18,178 bases of DNA from JBMZCV01 sp049613665. Its GTDB lineage: Bacteria > Bacteroidota > Bacteroidia > Chitinophagales > UBA2359. The notes below the pieces were generated by a model, which was not told the origin of the DNA, ran no database searches, and was given only the letters and a program-made list of their open reading frames with translations. Of this stretch, positions 1 through 6,899 are shown piece by piece. The first letter of the stretch is position 1. Each line of letters opens with the position of its first letter. The translations under genes were made by a program, and so were the position numbers. Location: positions 1-18,178 of the forward strand of contig JBMZCV010000106.1 in NCBI GenBank assembly GCA_049613665.1, written 5' to 3'.

Positions 1-171
1 AAAACCTGTCACGTCTAAGCTCATTTAAATTTTTTCTTTCAATAACAAGAAAGAAATGACATGTTTTTCTAGCCAAAAGAGTCAAATATAAAAAAGAATG
101 GACACTTATTGTTTTAGAAATATGTTATTTCTAATAGTCTCAAAATATAGAATTACTTAGATTACAGTGCA

Positions 172-2763
172 CTACCCAATTTGAAAGCCAATGCCAGAGC
201 GGTCTGGCGTTTGCAGATGTTTCATATCTGCTTGCGTAATCGTGTTTATCATCTCGGCGGTTCGTTCCGAAATAGGCAACTCTGCTAGTCGTAGGTGTTG
301 TTTTCGAGTAGTTTCTGCTACAATTTTACGCATTGTTCGAGCATTTCCAAAATATTTGTGCCTATTATTCAGCAAGCTTACAATATGGTTTGCTAAAAAT
401 GCTTTAGCAGCTACATTCATTTTAAGTTGCTGCTGTTCGTACATGCTTTCGGCTATCGTCATGAGCTGTTCGTTGGTATAATCATGGAAACGAAATTGCT
501 TGTCGAAGCGTGATTTTAGGCCAGGATTAGAGTCCATAAAGGCTTCCATTTCTTTGGTGTAGCCAGCCACAATTAAAGCAAATTTTCCTCTTTCGTCTTC
601 CATTCTTTTCAGCAAAGTTTCGATGGCTTCTCGCCCAAAATCATTGCCGCCTTGTGTTAGTGCATAAGCTTCATCAATGAACAATCCTCCACCAATAGCC
701 GAGTCAATCACAGCACTCGTTTTAATGGCCGTTTGCCCAACATAGCCTGCTACCAAACTTTTTCGGTCACACTCAATGAGCTGTCCTCTTTCTAAAATGC
801 CTAATGCCTTATATACTTTTATTAAAATGCGTGCTACTGTTGTTTTTCCTGTTCCTGGACTGCCAATAAAAACGGTGTGCATCGAAAAAGTGTCTTGCAA
901 ACTTCGGCCAATATCCAGATAATAACGAGCTAGTTTTACCAACTCATGAACTTCATTCTTAATATTTTCTAGGCCAATAAGTGCATTAAATTCGTTTAAA
1001 GCTTCTTGCAAAAGGTTTTCATTGATAGGCAATTGTATGCTCTTTTTACTCATTTTTGCAAAAACCTTTTCTACATCTTCAAAAACAATTGTCGAAAGTT
1101 CTCCTTTAGTCAATTTTTCTGGCTCGTCAGAAAGCATCAATCGCAAACCCATATTTTTTTTCGCACCTTCCACAATGCTATTCACATATCTTGCATTGCC
1201 AAACATACGATTTCTATTTCGATATGCTTCTACAATATGCTTATAAATCAAATCTGCTGCTGTTGTTTGTATCGTCACATCTTTGTTTCGACTCACAAAA
1301 GCTGCAATAGCCATCAGCTCGCTAGGCGTATAATCTGGAAAGCGTATAATCTGGCCAAAACGAGAGTGAATGCCCGAATTGCTGGCCAAAAACTGTTCCA
1401 TTTCTTTGATATAGCCTGCACAAACAATCGCTATATCGCCTTTTCCGTCCGACATTTCTTTGAGCAATACTTCGATGACTTCTCTGCCATAATCTTTTTC
1501 GTCGTTGCCTCTATTTGTCAAAGCATAAGCTTCATCAATAAATAACACTCCTCCCCTTGCCTGCTCAATAATTTTTTTTACTTTTGGAGCTGTTTGCCCA
1601 ATAAATTCACCCACCAAATCGGCACGGCCTACTTCATGAATCTTGCCGTTGGAAAGCAAACCTAAACTTTTGTAAATCAAACCCAACTCATATGCAACCG
1701 TTGTTTTTCCTGTTCCTGGATTGCCCATAAAAACGCTATGCAAATTAAAATTTTCAGGTTCAGCAAAGCCTTTTTTGATACGCAACTGCTTGAAACGCAA
1801 ATAAGCCGCTAATTCATCTATTTGTTTTTTGACACTTTCCAAACCAATCAATTGATACAATTTGGTGCGTGCTTCCTTAAAAGTTAGCGTTTTTTCGGAC
1901 ATAACAACCTTCTGAGTAGGAATATTAAACGTATGATAGTCATATGAACCGTTGTAAGGTATCATTTCATCGCCTACCTCAAAAGGAATAATTGCGATGA
2001 GTTGATCCATATATATCATTTCGACCGTATATTTATCTTTATACCAAAAGCCAGATTTTTTAGTGCCATATCCTGAGTCTAAAATAATTTCTTTTTGACC
2101 ATTAGCAATTGGCTTAAAATAAGTCATATTGGCTTTCAGGTGGCGAGTATCATTATAGATATTAAATTGTAATTCGAGCGGAAATATTTTTTCTTGCACA
2201 ATAAGGTTTTCCAAAATCACTTCTATATTAATATAGCGTGTGTTGGCGTGGTCAAACGCCTGCAAGTAGGTTCGGCTGCCATGTTGAATGCCTTCATAAG
2301 GGCTTTCAAATAACTTAATGGCTTTTACCTTAAAATATGGATTGTGATTGGTAGAAACTTGCCCAATATTCATCACATAAAAAAATGCTTCGCCTACTCG
2401 CTCATCACCGATATAAGCTTGCCATTTGTAAGTACCTTTTTTCCAAAACCCAGGGTCTGGTGTTCCCCAGCCTTCTCTTACATAAACAATATTTTGGTTT
2501 TTGGTTACTTTGATATGTTTTTTGATGTGACATATTTCTTTGCCGCTTGGATGTTGCACGGCACGCAAACGTATTTCGGTATCCCAATCTTCTTCATCGA
2601 ACAAAATGTTATAAAAAGAAAGCTCCACATTGAGATAATTGCAATCTATCTCATCAAACACTCGTCTATATTTGCGTGAACCTTTATACAAGCTTTCTAA
2701 AGAGCCATAAGGTTTGAGGTCTTTAAATTTGAAAGTATCTTTTTTTGACCAATTTTTGAACAT
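172..2763 (-). CDS. Tandem AAA+ ATPase (CbbX/CfxQ/SpoVK type) with duplicated N-terminal domain
   Basis: Predicted cytoplasmic AAA+ remodelling ATPase; the substrate is unknown. Residue numbers count from a possible TTG start at 2841 (889 aa). I prefer the ATG at 2763 (Met27) because the first 26 residues are Asn/Lys-rich low complexity. Two related beta-rich modules come first (about 48-157 and 180-290); each has a GSR-x-Y near its start (54, 188) and a G-[WY]-G-T...GFW motif near its end (124-133, 257-266). Two CbbX-like ATPase domains follow. The first has Walker A GNPGTGKTT (373-381), Walker B LFIDEAY and an SRF arginine (493-495). The second has GSPGTGKTT (660-668), LFIDEAY (720-726) and SRF (777-779). 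Both sites look intact, so both should hydrolyse ATP. CbbX relatives remodel Rubisco, and SpoVK and EccA share the fold, but none of those systems is nearby. A half copy of the palindromic element (2848-2911) lies just upstream. Confidence 0.9.
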   Translation of the reverse strand: MFKNWSKKDTFKFKDLKPYGSLESLYKGSRKYRRVFDEIDCNYLNVELSFYNILFDEEDWDTEIRLRAVQHPSGKEICHIKKHIKVTKNQNIVYVREGWGTPDPGFWKKGTYKWQAYIGDERVGEAFFYVMNIGQVSTNHNPYFKVKAIKLFESPYEGIQHGSRTYLQAFDHANTRYINIEVILENLIVQEKIFPLELQFNIYNDTRHLKANMTYFKPIANGQKEIILDSGYGTKKSGFWYKDKYTVEMIYMDQLIAIIPFEVGDEMIPYNGSYDYHTFNIPTQKVVMSEKTLTFKEARTKLYQLIGLESVKKQIDELAAYLRFKQLRIKKGFAEPENFNLHSVFMGNPGTGKTTVAYELGLIYKSLGLLSNGKIHEVGRADLVGEFIGQTAPKVKKIIEQARGGVLFIDEAYALTNRGNDEKDYGREVIEVLLKEMSDGKGDIAIVCAGYIKEMEQFLASNSGIHSRFGQIIRFPDYTPSELMAIAAFVSRNKDVTIQTTAADLIYKHIVEAYRNRNRMFGNARYVNSIVEGAKKNMGLRLMLSDEPEKLTKGELSTIVFEDVEKVFAKMSKKSIQLPINENLLQEALNEFNALIGLENIKNEVHELVKLARYYLDIGRSLQDTFSMHTVFIGSPGTGKTTVARILIKVYKALGILERGQLIECDRKSLVAGYVGQTAIKTSAVIDSAIGGGLFIDEAYALTQGGNDFGREAIETLLKRMEDERGKFALIVAGYTKEMEAFMDSNPGLKSRFDKQFRFHDYTNEQLMTIAESMYEQQQLKMNVAAKAFLANHIVSLLNNRHKYFGNARTMRKIVAETTRKQHLRLAELPISERTAEMINTITQADMKHLQTPDRSGIGFQIG

Positions 2764-2847
2764 ATTGCTGAATTGTTTTTGAAGAAAGAGGGAATTGTTT
2801 TTCGAGTTGTTAGGGTTTTGATTTTTGTTATAAAAAAGCAAAAAGAA

Positions 2848-2911
2848 CTATTAAGGCATTCAATGTATTAGCAACCCAAACAGGTTATATTAAATAATGT
2901 TTGATACTCAA
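2848..2911 (-). repeat. Half copy of the dispersed palindromic intergenic element (copy 1)
   Basis: Read on the minus strand, this matches one arm of the pckA-upstream copy (17474-17512) base for base in length. It starts TTGAGTATCAAACATT where pckA has TTAAGTGCCAAGCACT, shares TTAATATA, and reaches GCTAATAC (2872-2865) where pckA has GCTAACAC. Most differences are transitions. The part after the centre (CATTGAATGCC) resembles the loop of the copy at 14628, but the second arm is not recognisable. It lies directly upstream of the tandem AAA+ gene and on the same strand. Confidence 0.6.
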
Positions 2912-3004
2912 ATTCTTAATGATGTATCAATAGTTTGAACATTTATCCATTTTTTTAGGCTAAGGTGGCCAATATTTGCAAATTTGATAGTCTTTGAAAC
3001 GGAA

Positions 3005-3086
3005 AAATAGTATGTTTCCCTTGCCAAAAGGCGTTTTTTTTACTCAACTGAAAATTGTGATAAAAAAGTAGCCTTTTATACTATTT
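3005..3086. repeat. Interrupted inverted repeat downstream of moxR
   Basis: AAATAGTAT (3005-3013) and AAAAGGC (3026-3032) are mirrored by GCCTTTT (3071-3077) and ATACTATTT (3078-3086), giving 16 paired bases with a 12-base bulge on the left side. It begins 11 bases past the moxR stop codon. It may be a processed or rho-independent-like 3' structure for moxR or a decayed palindromic insertion. The T-run on the minus strand is inside the loop, not after the stem, so I do not call it a terminator. Confidence 0.4.
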
Positions 3087-3097
3087 CAACATAGTTT

Positions 3098-4093
3098 TTA
3101 TAACGTTTTTTTGCCTATTTTAGTTTTACCTAACAAAAGTTGAATTAAATTTTCTTTATCAATATTTTCTGCTTCAGCACGAAAGTTTAACACCAAACGA
3201 TGTCGCAAAACCGAAAATGCCATCGATTGAATATCGTCTAACACTACGGCATATCGCCCTTTGAGCAAAGCTCGTGCTTTAGCCGTCAAAACTAAGGCTT
3301 GCCCTGCTCGTGTGCCTGCTCCCCAAGCTACATACTCTTTTATTTCGCTAATTTTGGACTGTTGTGGGCGAGAGTTTCGCACCAATTGATTGATATATTG
3401 CAGCAGTTCAGGAGCAATGCTAACCTGTCTGACATAGGCCTGCAAAGCTACAATTTCTGTGCCACTCACAACTGCTTGATGTGCTTTTTTTTGTGTACTT
3501 GTTGTTTGTGAAAGAATAGCTAACTCTTCGTTTTCAGTTGGGTAATTGACTTTTATATATAACAAAAAGCGGTCAAGTTGAGCTTCTGGCAACGGATAAG
3601 TGCCAGACTGTTCGATAGGATTTTGCGTAGCTAAAATAAAAAAAGGCGGAGGCAAATCGTAGGTTTTTCCCGAATAAGTCACAGAGCGTTCTTGCATAGC
3701 TTCGAGCAGAGCTGCTTGCGTTTTGGGCGGTGTTCTGTTGATTTCGTCTGCCAACACAAGATGAGCAAAAATAGCACCTTTTACAAACTGAAAACTTGTT
3801 TGTTTAGTGCTTGGATTTTGTTGCAAAATTTCTGTGCCTACAATATCAGATGGCATCAAATCTGGCGTAAACTGAATGCGTTTGAAAGACAAATCAATGG
3901 CAGCCGCTAGGCTTCGCACCATTAAAGTTTTGGCAAGTCCTGGCACGCCTTCAAGCAAAGCATGGCCGCCAGCCAACAAAGCTATTAAAATTTGTTCGAC
4001 TACTTCATGTTGGCCAACGATGTGTCGGTGAACTTCTGTTTTGACTTGCTCCATTTTTTGAAGCAATTGTTTTATATTTTTTTCTTTTGTCAA
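3098..4093 (-). CDS. MoxR-family AAA+ ATPase
   Basis: MoxR AAA+ ATPase, 331 residues, the usual size. Members act as chaperones that assemble or activate partner proteins, often together with von Willebrand factor A (VWA) domain proteins. Visible motifs are IVGQ (25-28), Walker A GVPGLAKT (49-56), the Walker B/DEINR segment ADEINRTPPKTQAALLEAMQ (115-134), sensor-1 ATQNPIEQ with GTYPLPEAQLDRF (to about 176), and a C-terminal helical lid with GAGTRAGQAL. The chosen start is a TTG; it leaves 24 residues before IVGQ, which fits the family. The next start is an ATG at 4054 (Met14). The partners usually found next to MoxR (DUF58 and VWA/Bat proteins) are absent here, so it looks like an orphan. The upstream region carries a full palindromic element (4134-4237). 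Confidence 0.93.
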   Translation of the reverse strand: MTKEKNIKQLLQKMEQVKTEVHRHIVGQHEVVEQILIALLAGGHALLEGVPGLAKTLMVRSLAAAIDLSFKRIQFTPDLMPSDIVGTEILQQNPSTKQTSFQFVKGAIFAHLVLADEINRTPPKTQAALLEAMQERSVTYSGKTYDLPPPFFILATQNPIEQSGTYPLPEAQLDRFLLYIKVNYPTENEELAILSQTTSTQKKAHQAVVSGTEIVALQAYVRQVSIAPELLQYINQLVRNSRPQQSKISEIKEYVAWGAGTRAGQALVLTAKARALLKGRYAVVLDDIQSMAFSVLRHRLVLNFRAEAENIDKENLIQLLLGKTKIGKKTL

Positions 4094-4133
4094 ATCTGCT
4101 TTAGCTACTTATTACATTGCAATTTAAAAGATT

Positions 4134-4237
4134 TAAGTGCCAAGCACTATTTAACAAAGGTTGTTCAGTTGCTAATACCTTGATATTCAGCGTGTTAGCA
4201 AGTCAAACAGAATGTATTGATTGGTGCTTGAGGCTTA
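4134..4237. repeat. Full copy of the dispersed ~104-bp near-palindromic element (copy 2)
   Basis: The two halves are imperfect inverted repeats of each other about position 4185. The outer ends are TAAGTGCCAAGCAC (from 4134) and GTGCTTGAGGCTTA (to 4237). The inner stem is TTGCTAATAC (4169-4178) with GTGTTAGCAA (4192-4201), which pairs fully if one G-T pair is allowed. The right half aligns without gaps to the right half of the pckA-upstream copy (17467-17512) and the left half to the copy at 14628. The symmetry centre of the ends and that of the inner stem coincide. It lies 40 bases upstream of the moxR start. Confidence 0.75.
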
Positions 4238-4429
4238 GTTTTTCTGAAAGATTTAGAAATGATAGCTTTCTTAACAAAAAAATTAAAATTAAATTGCAGT
4301 GTACTTATTTTATAAATTATATGTTTTTTACAAAAACAAAAAAACTCGCAAAAAGGTATTGAGTTTTATGTTTTAAAAGCACGAATATACAAAAATGTAT
4401 GTTACTAAAACAATATTTTGCATTTTTTT

Positions 4430-4477
4430 TCAGAAAAAAAACAAAAAAAGCGGCTAAGAAATTAATCTAGCCGCTTT
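4430..4477 (-). terminator. Rho-independent terminator of the PepSY-like lipoprotein gene
   Basis: A perfect 10-bp stem, AAAGCGGCTA (4447-4456) with TAGCCGCTTT (4468-4477), closes an 11-base loop. On the minus strand it is followed at once by a long T-rich run (complement of 4431-4446). It lies 43 bases past the stop codon of the gene ending at 4521. Confidence 0.88.
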
Positions 4478-4520
4478 ACTTTTAATCAAAAAAAATCACA
4501 TTATTTTACTGCATTTTTTA

Positions 4521-5456
4521 CTACGGTCGTTCTGTTATAAAACTTCCATCTGCATCAAAAATCAAAATCACTCGCTCATCATCTACAATCAAACCTACTA
4601 CATATTTTTCGCCTTTCTGATGTGCTTTTTTAACTTCCGCAGTCGGATAATTCGTTGTGACATAATCGGTTATATTGGTCGGCAATTCAGATACTTCAAT
4701 TTCTTCGCCTTTGCAGCCACATTGTCCAGCAACAAAAGGCAGTTCTTCTATAAAATTGCCGCTTGCATCAAAAGCCAAAATTATTTTTCCTGTCAAGCCT
4801 ACGATATAATTTCCAATACCATTGTTTTTTGCTCCTTTAATATCGCTATTTGGATAATTTGCTGCTACATAATCTGTGATTTCCGTTGGTAAGTCTGCTA
4901 CTATTACCACTTCGACATTGCTTTCTGTCAATCCTAACGTTCCAATAAAAGTGCCCTCTAAATCAAACAATACAACCACTTTTTCGCCATCTATCCACAA
5001 ACCTACTACATAACATTGCGACCTTTTAAGACCTGCTCTTTTGATTTCTGCATTAGCATAATTTGTAGCTATGTAATCTGTTATATTCGTTGGCAAATCC
5101 GAAATTTTTATTGGTTCGCCTCCCATATTGCCACAAGGGCCACTATGATGTCCATGTCCTTTTTTGTCGTTTGGCACTAAAAGTTCGTGAGTGCTATCAA
5201 AATAAATAGCTACATTATTTCCCATTTTCAGCTCGTAGCCTAAGCCAGATGCTTCCCATGCCGCCTCTATATAGGTTTCAAAATAATTGTTATCGACAAA
5301 TTCGACAATCGTATTTGGTAAATTTTCGGGTTCAACAGTCTTTTTGTTGGCTGAGTTCGCAATTTGAGCAACTAAATCGTTCATATCTTCTTTTTGGCAA
5401 GAAGACAACAAATACATACTCATTAGTACGAAAACTATTAAAATTGACTTATTCAT
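4521..5456 (-). CDS. PepSY-like repeat lipoprotein
   Basis: Exported lipoprotein of 311 residues, probably in the periplasm or at the outer membrane. A hydrophobic signal peptide ends in the lipobox LLSSC (Cys20). Four PepSY-like repeats follow (about 46-94, 120-174, 188-240, 257-310). The last three share a [DE]LPT-x-ITDY[IV]...NY start, a YxVGL strand and a final [FIL]D-x-[DES]G-[TNS]-FI strand. This pattern matches the small PepSY-like (DUF2874-type) domains common in Bacteroidota, whose ligands are not established. Two linkers are unusual: one has HGHHSGPCGNMGG (101-113), the other GQCGC (244-248), which could bind metal. The gene stands alone, with its own terminator and a 624-bp upstream gap. 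The ATG start at 5456 is fixed by the signal peptide. The domain assignment is by pattern; the function is unknown. Confidence 0.85.
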   Translation of the reverse strand: MNKSILIVFVLMSMYLLSSCQKEDMNDLVAQIANSANKKTVEPENLPNTIVEFVDNNYFETYIEAAWEASGLGYELKMGNNVAIYFDSTHELLVPNDKKGHGHHSGPCGNMGGEPIKISDLPTNITDYIATNYANAEIKRAGLKRSQCYVVGLWIDGEKVVVLFDLEGTFIGTLGLTESNVEVVIVADLPTEITDYVAANYPNSDIKGAKNNGIGNYIVGLTGKIILAFDASGNFIEELPFVAGQCGCKGEEIEVSELPTNITDYVTTNYPTAEVKKAHQKGEKYVVGLIVDDERVILIFDADGSFITERP

Positions 5457-5618
5457 AACTTAAATATTTTTTTATTTAAAAATTTGATAATCAGTTACTT
5501 ATAGGCAAAGTATTTCTATTAACCGAAATTATATTTTTCGATTTTATGACTATTAAATAACTTATCTGATTGCTTGAAATGTGCCTAAATTGGCCTGAAA
5601 TAAAAGATAAAAACGTTT

Positions 5619-5632
5619 AACAAGTACTTGTT
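5619..5632. promoter_or_regulatory. 14-bp perfect palindrome AACAAGTACTTGTT
   Basis: A perfect dyad of 14 bases lies about 160 bases upstream of the PepSY-like gene. It has the size of a binding site for a dimeric regulator. No regulator is known for it, and a 14-bp palindrome in AT-rich DNA can arise by chance. Confidence 0.25.
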
Positions 5633-5690
5633 GGAAAGTAAATTTTAGTGCTATAGAATTGCTGTTTTATTGTGATATTTTTTAAAGCCT

Positions 5691-6041
5691 GATTGCTTTC
5701 AAATAACTTAGTGCGTTTTAAACCAAAAAGGTTGCAGCAAGAATTTTATTTTTTCGCTTTTTTATAAATGAAACTTATTTTCTTGATTTCAAATATCTTA
5801 GTGCATTTTAAACCAAAAAGGTTGCAGCAAGAGTTTTATTTTTTCGCTTTTTTTGTAAATAAAACTTATTGGCTTACTTTCAAATATCTTAGTGCATTTT
5901 AAACCAAAAAGGTTGCAACAAGAGTTTTATTTTTTCGCTTTTTTGTAAATGAAACTTATTGGCTTGCTTTCAAATATCTTAGTGCGTTTTAAAGCAAAAA
6001 GGTTGCAGCAAAGATTTTATTTTTTTGCTTTTTTTGCAAAC
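5691..6041. repeat. Tandem array of four ~90-bp direct repeats
   Basis: The marker CTTAGTGC occurs at 5707, 5797, 5888 and 5978, giving periods of 90, 91 and 90. Each unit runs in order: TTTCAAATA[AT]CTTAGTGC, TTTTAAACCAAAAAGGTTGC, a [AG]TTTTATTTTTT[CT]GC block, then (units 1-3) a GTAAAT-like block and AAACTTATT. Units 2 and 3 are nearly identical. Unit 4 has AAAGC for AAACC and loses the final block. The copies are close enough to suggest recent duplication or ongoing slippage or recombination. AACC...GGTT in each unit could form only a 4-bp stem. Confidence 0.9.
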
Positions 6042-6080
6042 TATCATCAAATTAAGTTTGTTACTGCCATTTATGTTTTT

Positions 6081-6899
6081 TTACTCTATTTCATATTCTT
6101 TTGGAACATACATCACTTTTCCGAAATTTGTGGCAATTTTTTCTTTTTCAATCAATGCTCCGCTTCTAAATTTCGCAATCTTTTTTCTCCAAATTTCGTT
6201 TGTGCGAAAATAATTATCTCCTTTTTTGAGAAACTTGTGATTTTGTTGAAATACATGATATGCAAAATCCAATTCTTCGCTTACCCTAATTTCTCCTTCC
6301 AATAATTTTTCTGTCAGCCACAGATTTATTTGAAATGTCCATGCTGTTTTATTGGTCAATTGAAAATCATGATAATTATAAAATATCGCTGCTCCGCTTG
6401 CCCACGGCAACACTCTGCCATCGTCTGGAAATGGGTCAATGCTATGGTGATGTCGCTCCGTTATTTCAAGCGGCGAATGCAAAGCCAACCAATGCAATAA
6501 ATTCGTGCTTTGGCAAATTCCTCCACCTATTCCAGCTCTAGGTTTTCCGAAAGACAATTCCATGCCCAATTTATAACCTTTCTTTTTGGTAGGCCTTCCA
6601 ACCGTTTTGCAAAAAGAAAAGGTTTCGCCAGGTCTAATGATAATACCGTTTATTTTTTTTACCACAATTTTCAAATTATCTACCTTATTGTATTGAAGCT
6701 GCATATCGGTTTTGCCCAACTTCTTCAATAACTTTGATTGATGTTTTTTTACTCGAAATGGCAACTTTTCTGACATCAGCTCTTTCGAATATTTTTTACT
6801 ATCAATGAACCAAGTTATCTGTCTTTTTATTCTTTTTTCCCAAATAGAGATAAAATATAGTATCGGATGTCGTTGCGACAATAATTTTTTTTGTTTCAT
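6081..6899 (-). CDS. VanW family protein
   Basis: VanW-like protein, 272 residues. VanW was named from the VanB-type vancomycin resistance cluster, but its biochemical role is not settled, and most homologues lie outside resistance clusters. The family core is clear: RPGETFSF (89-96), GIGGGICQSTNLLHW (123-137), ERHHHSIDPFP (148-158) and RVLPWASGAAIFYNY (162-176). Cys129 and the His150-152 run are the obvious candidate functional residues. I see no signal peptide; the N-terminus is basic with moderately hydrophobic helices, so a cytoplasmic or peripheral membrane location is likely. The ATG directly abuts the TAA of the upstream gene, so the two are almost certainly co-transcribed and translationally coupled. 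No vanA/H/X-type gene is present, so this is no evidence of glycopeptide resistance. Confidence 0.9.
   Translation of the reverse strand: MKQKKLLSQRHPILYFISIWEKRIKRQITWFIDSKKYSKELMSEKLPFRVKKHQSKLLKKLGKTDMQLQYNKVDNLKIVVKKINGIIIRPGETFSFCKTVGRPTKKKGYKLGMELSFGKPRAGIGGGICQSTNLLHWLALHSPLEITERHHHSIDPFPDDGRVLPWASGAAIFYNYHDFQLTNKTAWTFQINLWLTEKLLEGEIRVSEELDFAYHVFQQNHKFLKKGDNYFRTNEIWRKKIAKFRSGALIEKEKIATNFGKVMYVPKEYEIE

Larger units (their letters stand above)
2764..3097. other. Intergenic region between moxR and the tandem AAA+ ATPase
   Basis: 334 bases (256 if the ATPase starts at the TTG at 2841). It holds the half copy of the dispersed palindromic element (2848-2911) and an interrupted inverted repeat (3005-3086) just past the moxR stop codon. 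I see no convincing small gene and no good TTTG / TAnnTTTG promoter pair for the ATPase. Confidence 0.6.
4094..4520. other. Intergenic region between the PepSY-like gene and moxR
   Basis: 427 bases. It contains the best full copy of the dispersed palindrome (4134-4237) and the terminator of the PepSY-like gene (4430-4477). The remainder is AT-rich with homopolymeric A runs, and open frames across it have no coding character. The moxR promoter must lie here, possibly inside the palindromic element: a TTTG followed after 19 bases by TAAATCTT can be read on the minus strand, but the second box is weak. Confidence 0.6.
5457..6080. other. Long non-coding gap between the VanW-like and PepSY-like genes
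   Basis: 624 bases without a credible gene. It contains a 14-bp perfect palindrome (5619-5632) and the four-unit tandem repeat array (5691-6041). Unit lengths of 90, 91 and 90 break any reading frame, so the array is not coding. The promoter of the PepSY-like gene should lie between 5457 and 5690, but I cannot point to convincing boxes. Confidence 0.65.

Noticed and set aside
33..56. An 8-bp hairpin TTTCTTTC...GAAAGAAA as terminator of the AAA+ gene
   Set aside because: The stem is pure A-T/purine-pyrimidine low complexity, no T-run follows it on the minus strand, and it is 116 bases past the stop codon.
1006..1545. A plus-strand gene of 179 codons
   Set aside because: It is the antisense of the tandem AAA+ ATPase, whose motifs are unambiguous on the other strand.
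4134..4237. The palindromic element as a tRNA or known riboswitch
   Set aside because: The stem sizes and positions do not give a cloverleaf, there is no CCA-adjacent acceptor stem, and the copies do not match any riboswitch core I know.
4117..4362. A plus-strand gene of 81 codons
   Set aside because: It covers the palindromic element and AT-rich spacer, with composition like non-coding DNA.
5691..6041. The tandem array as a CRISPR locus
   Set aside because: Whole ~90-bp units repeat head to tail without short constant repeats and variable spacers, and no cas gene is present.
5949..6305. A plus-strand gene of 118 codons
   Set aside because: It runs from the non-coding repeat array into the antisense of the VanW-like gene and has no coding character.
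6081..6899. Vancomycin resistance locus
   Set aside because: Only a VanW-like protein is present; ligase, dehydrogenase, dipeptidase and two-component genes are absent, and the family is widespread outside resistance clusters.
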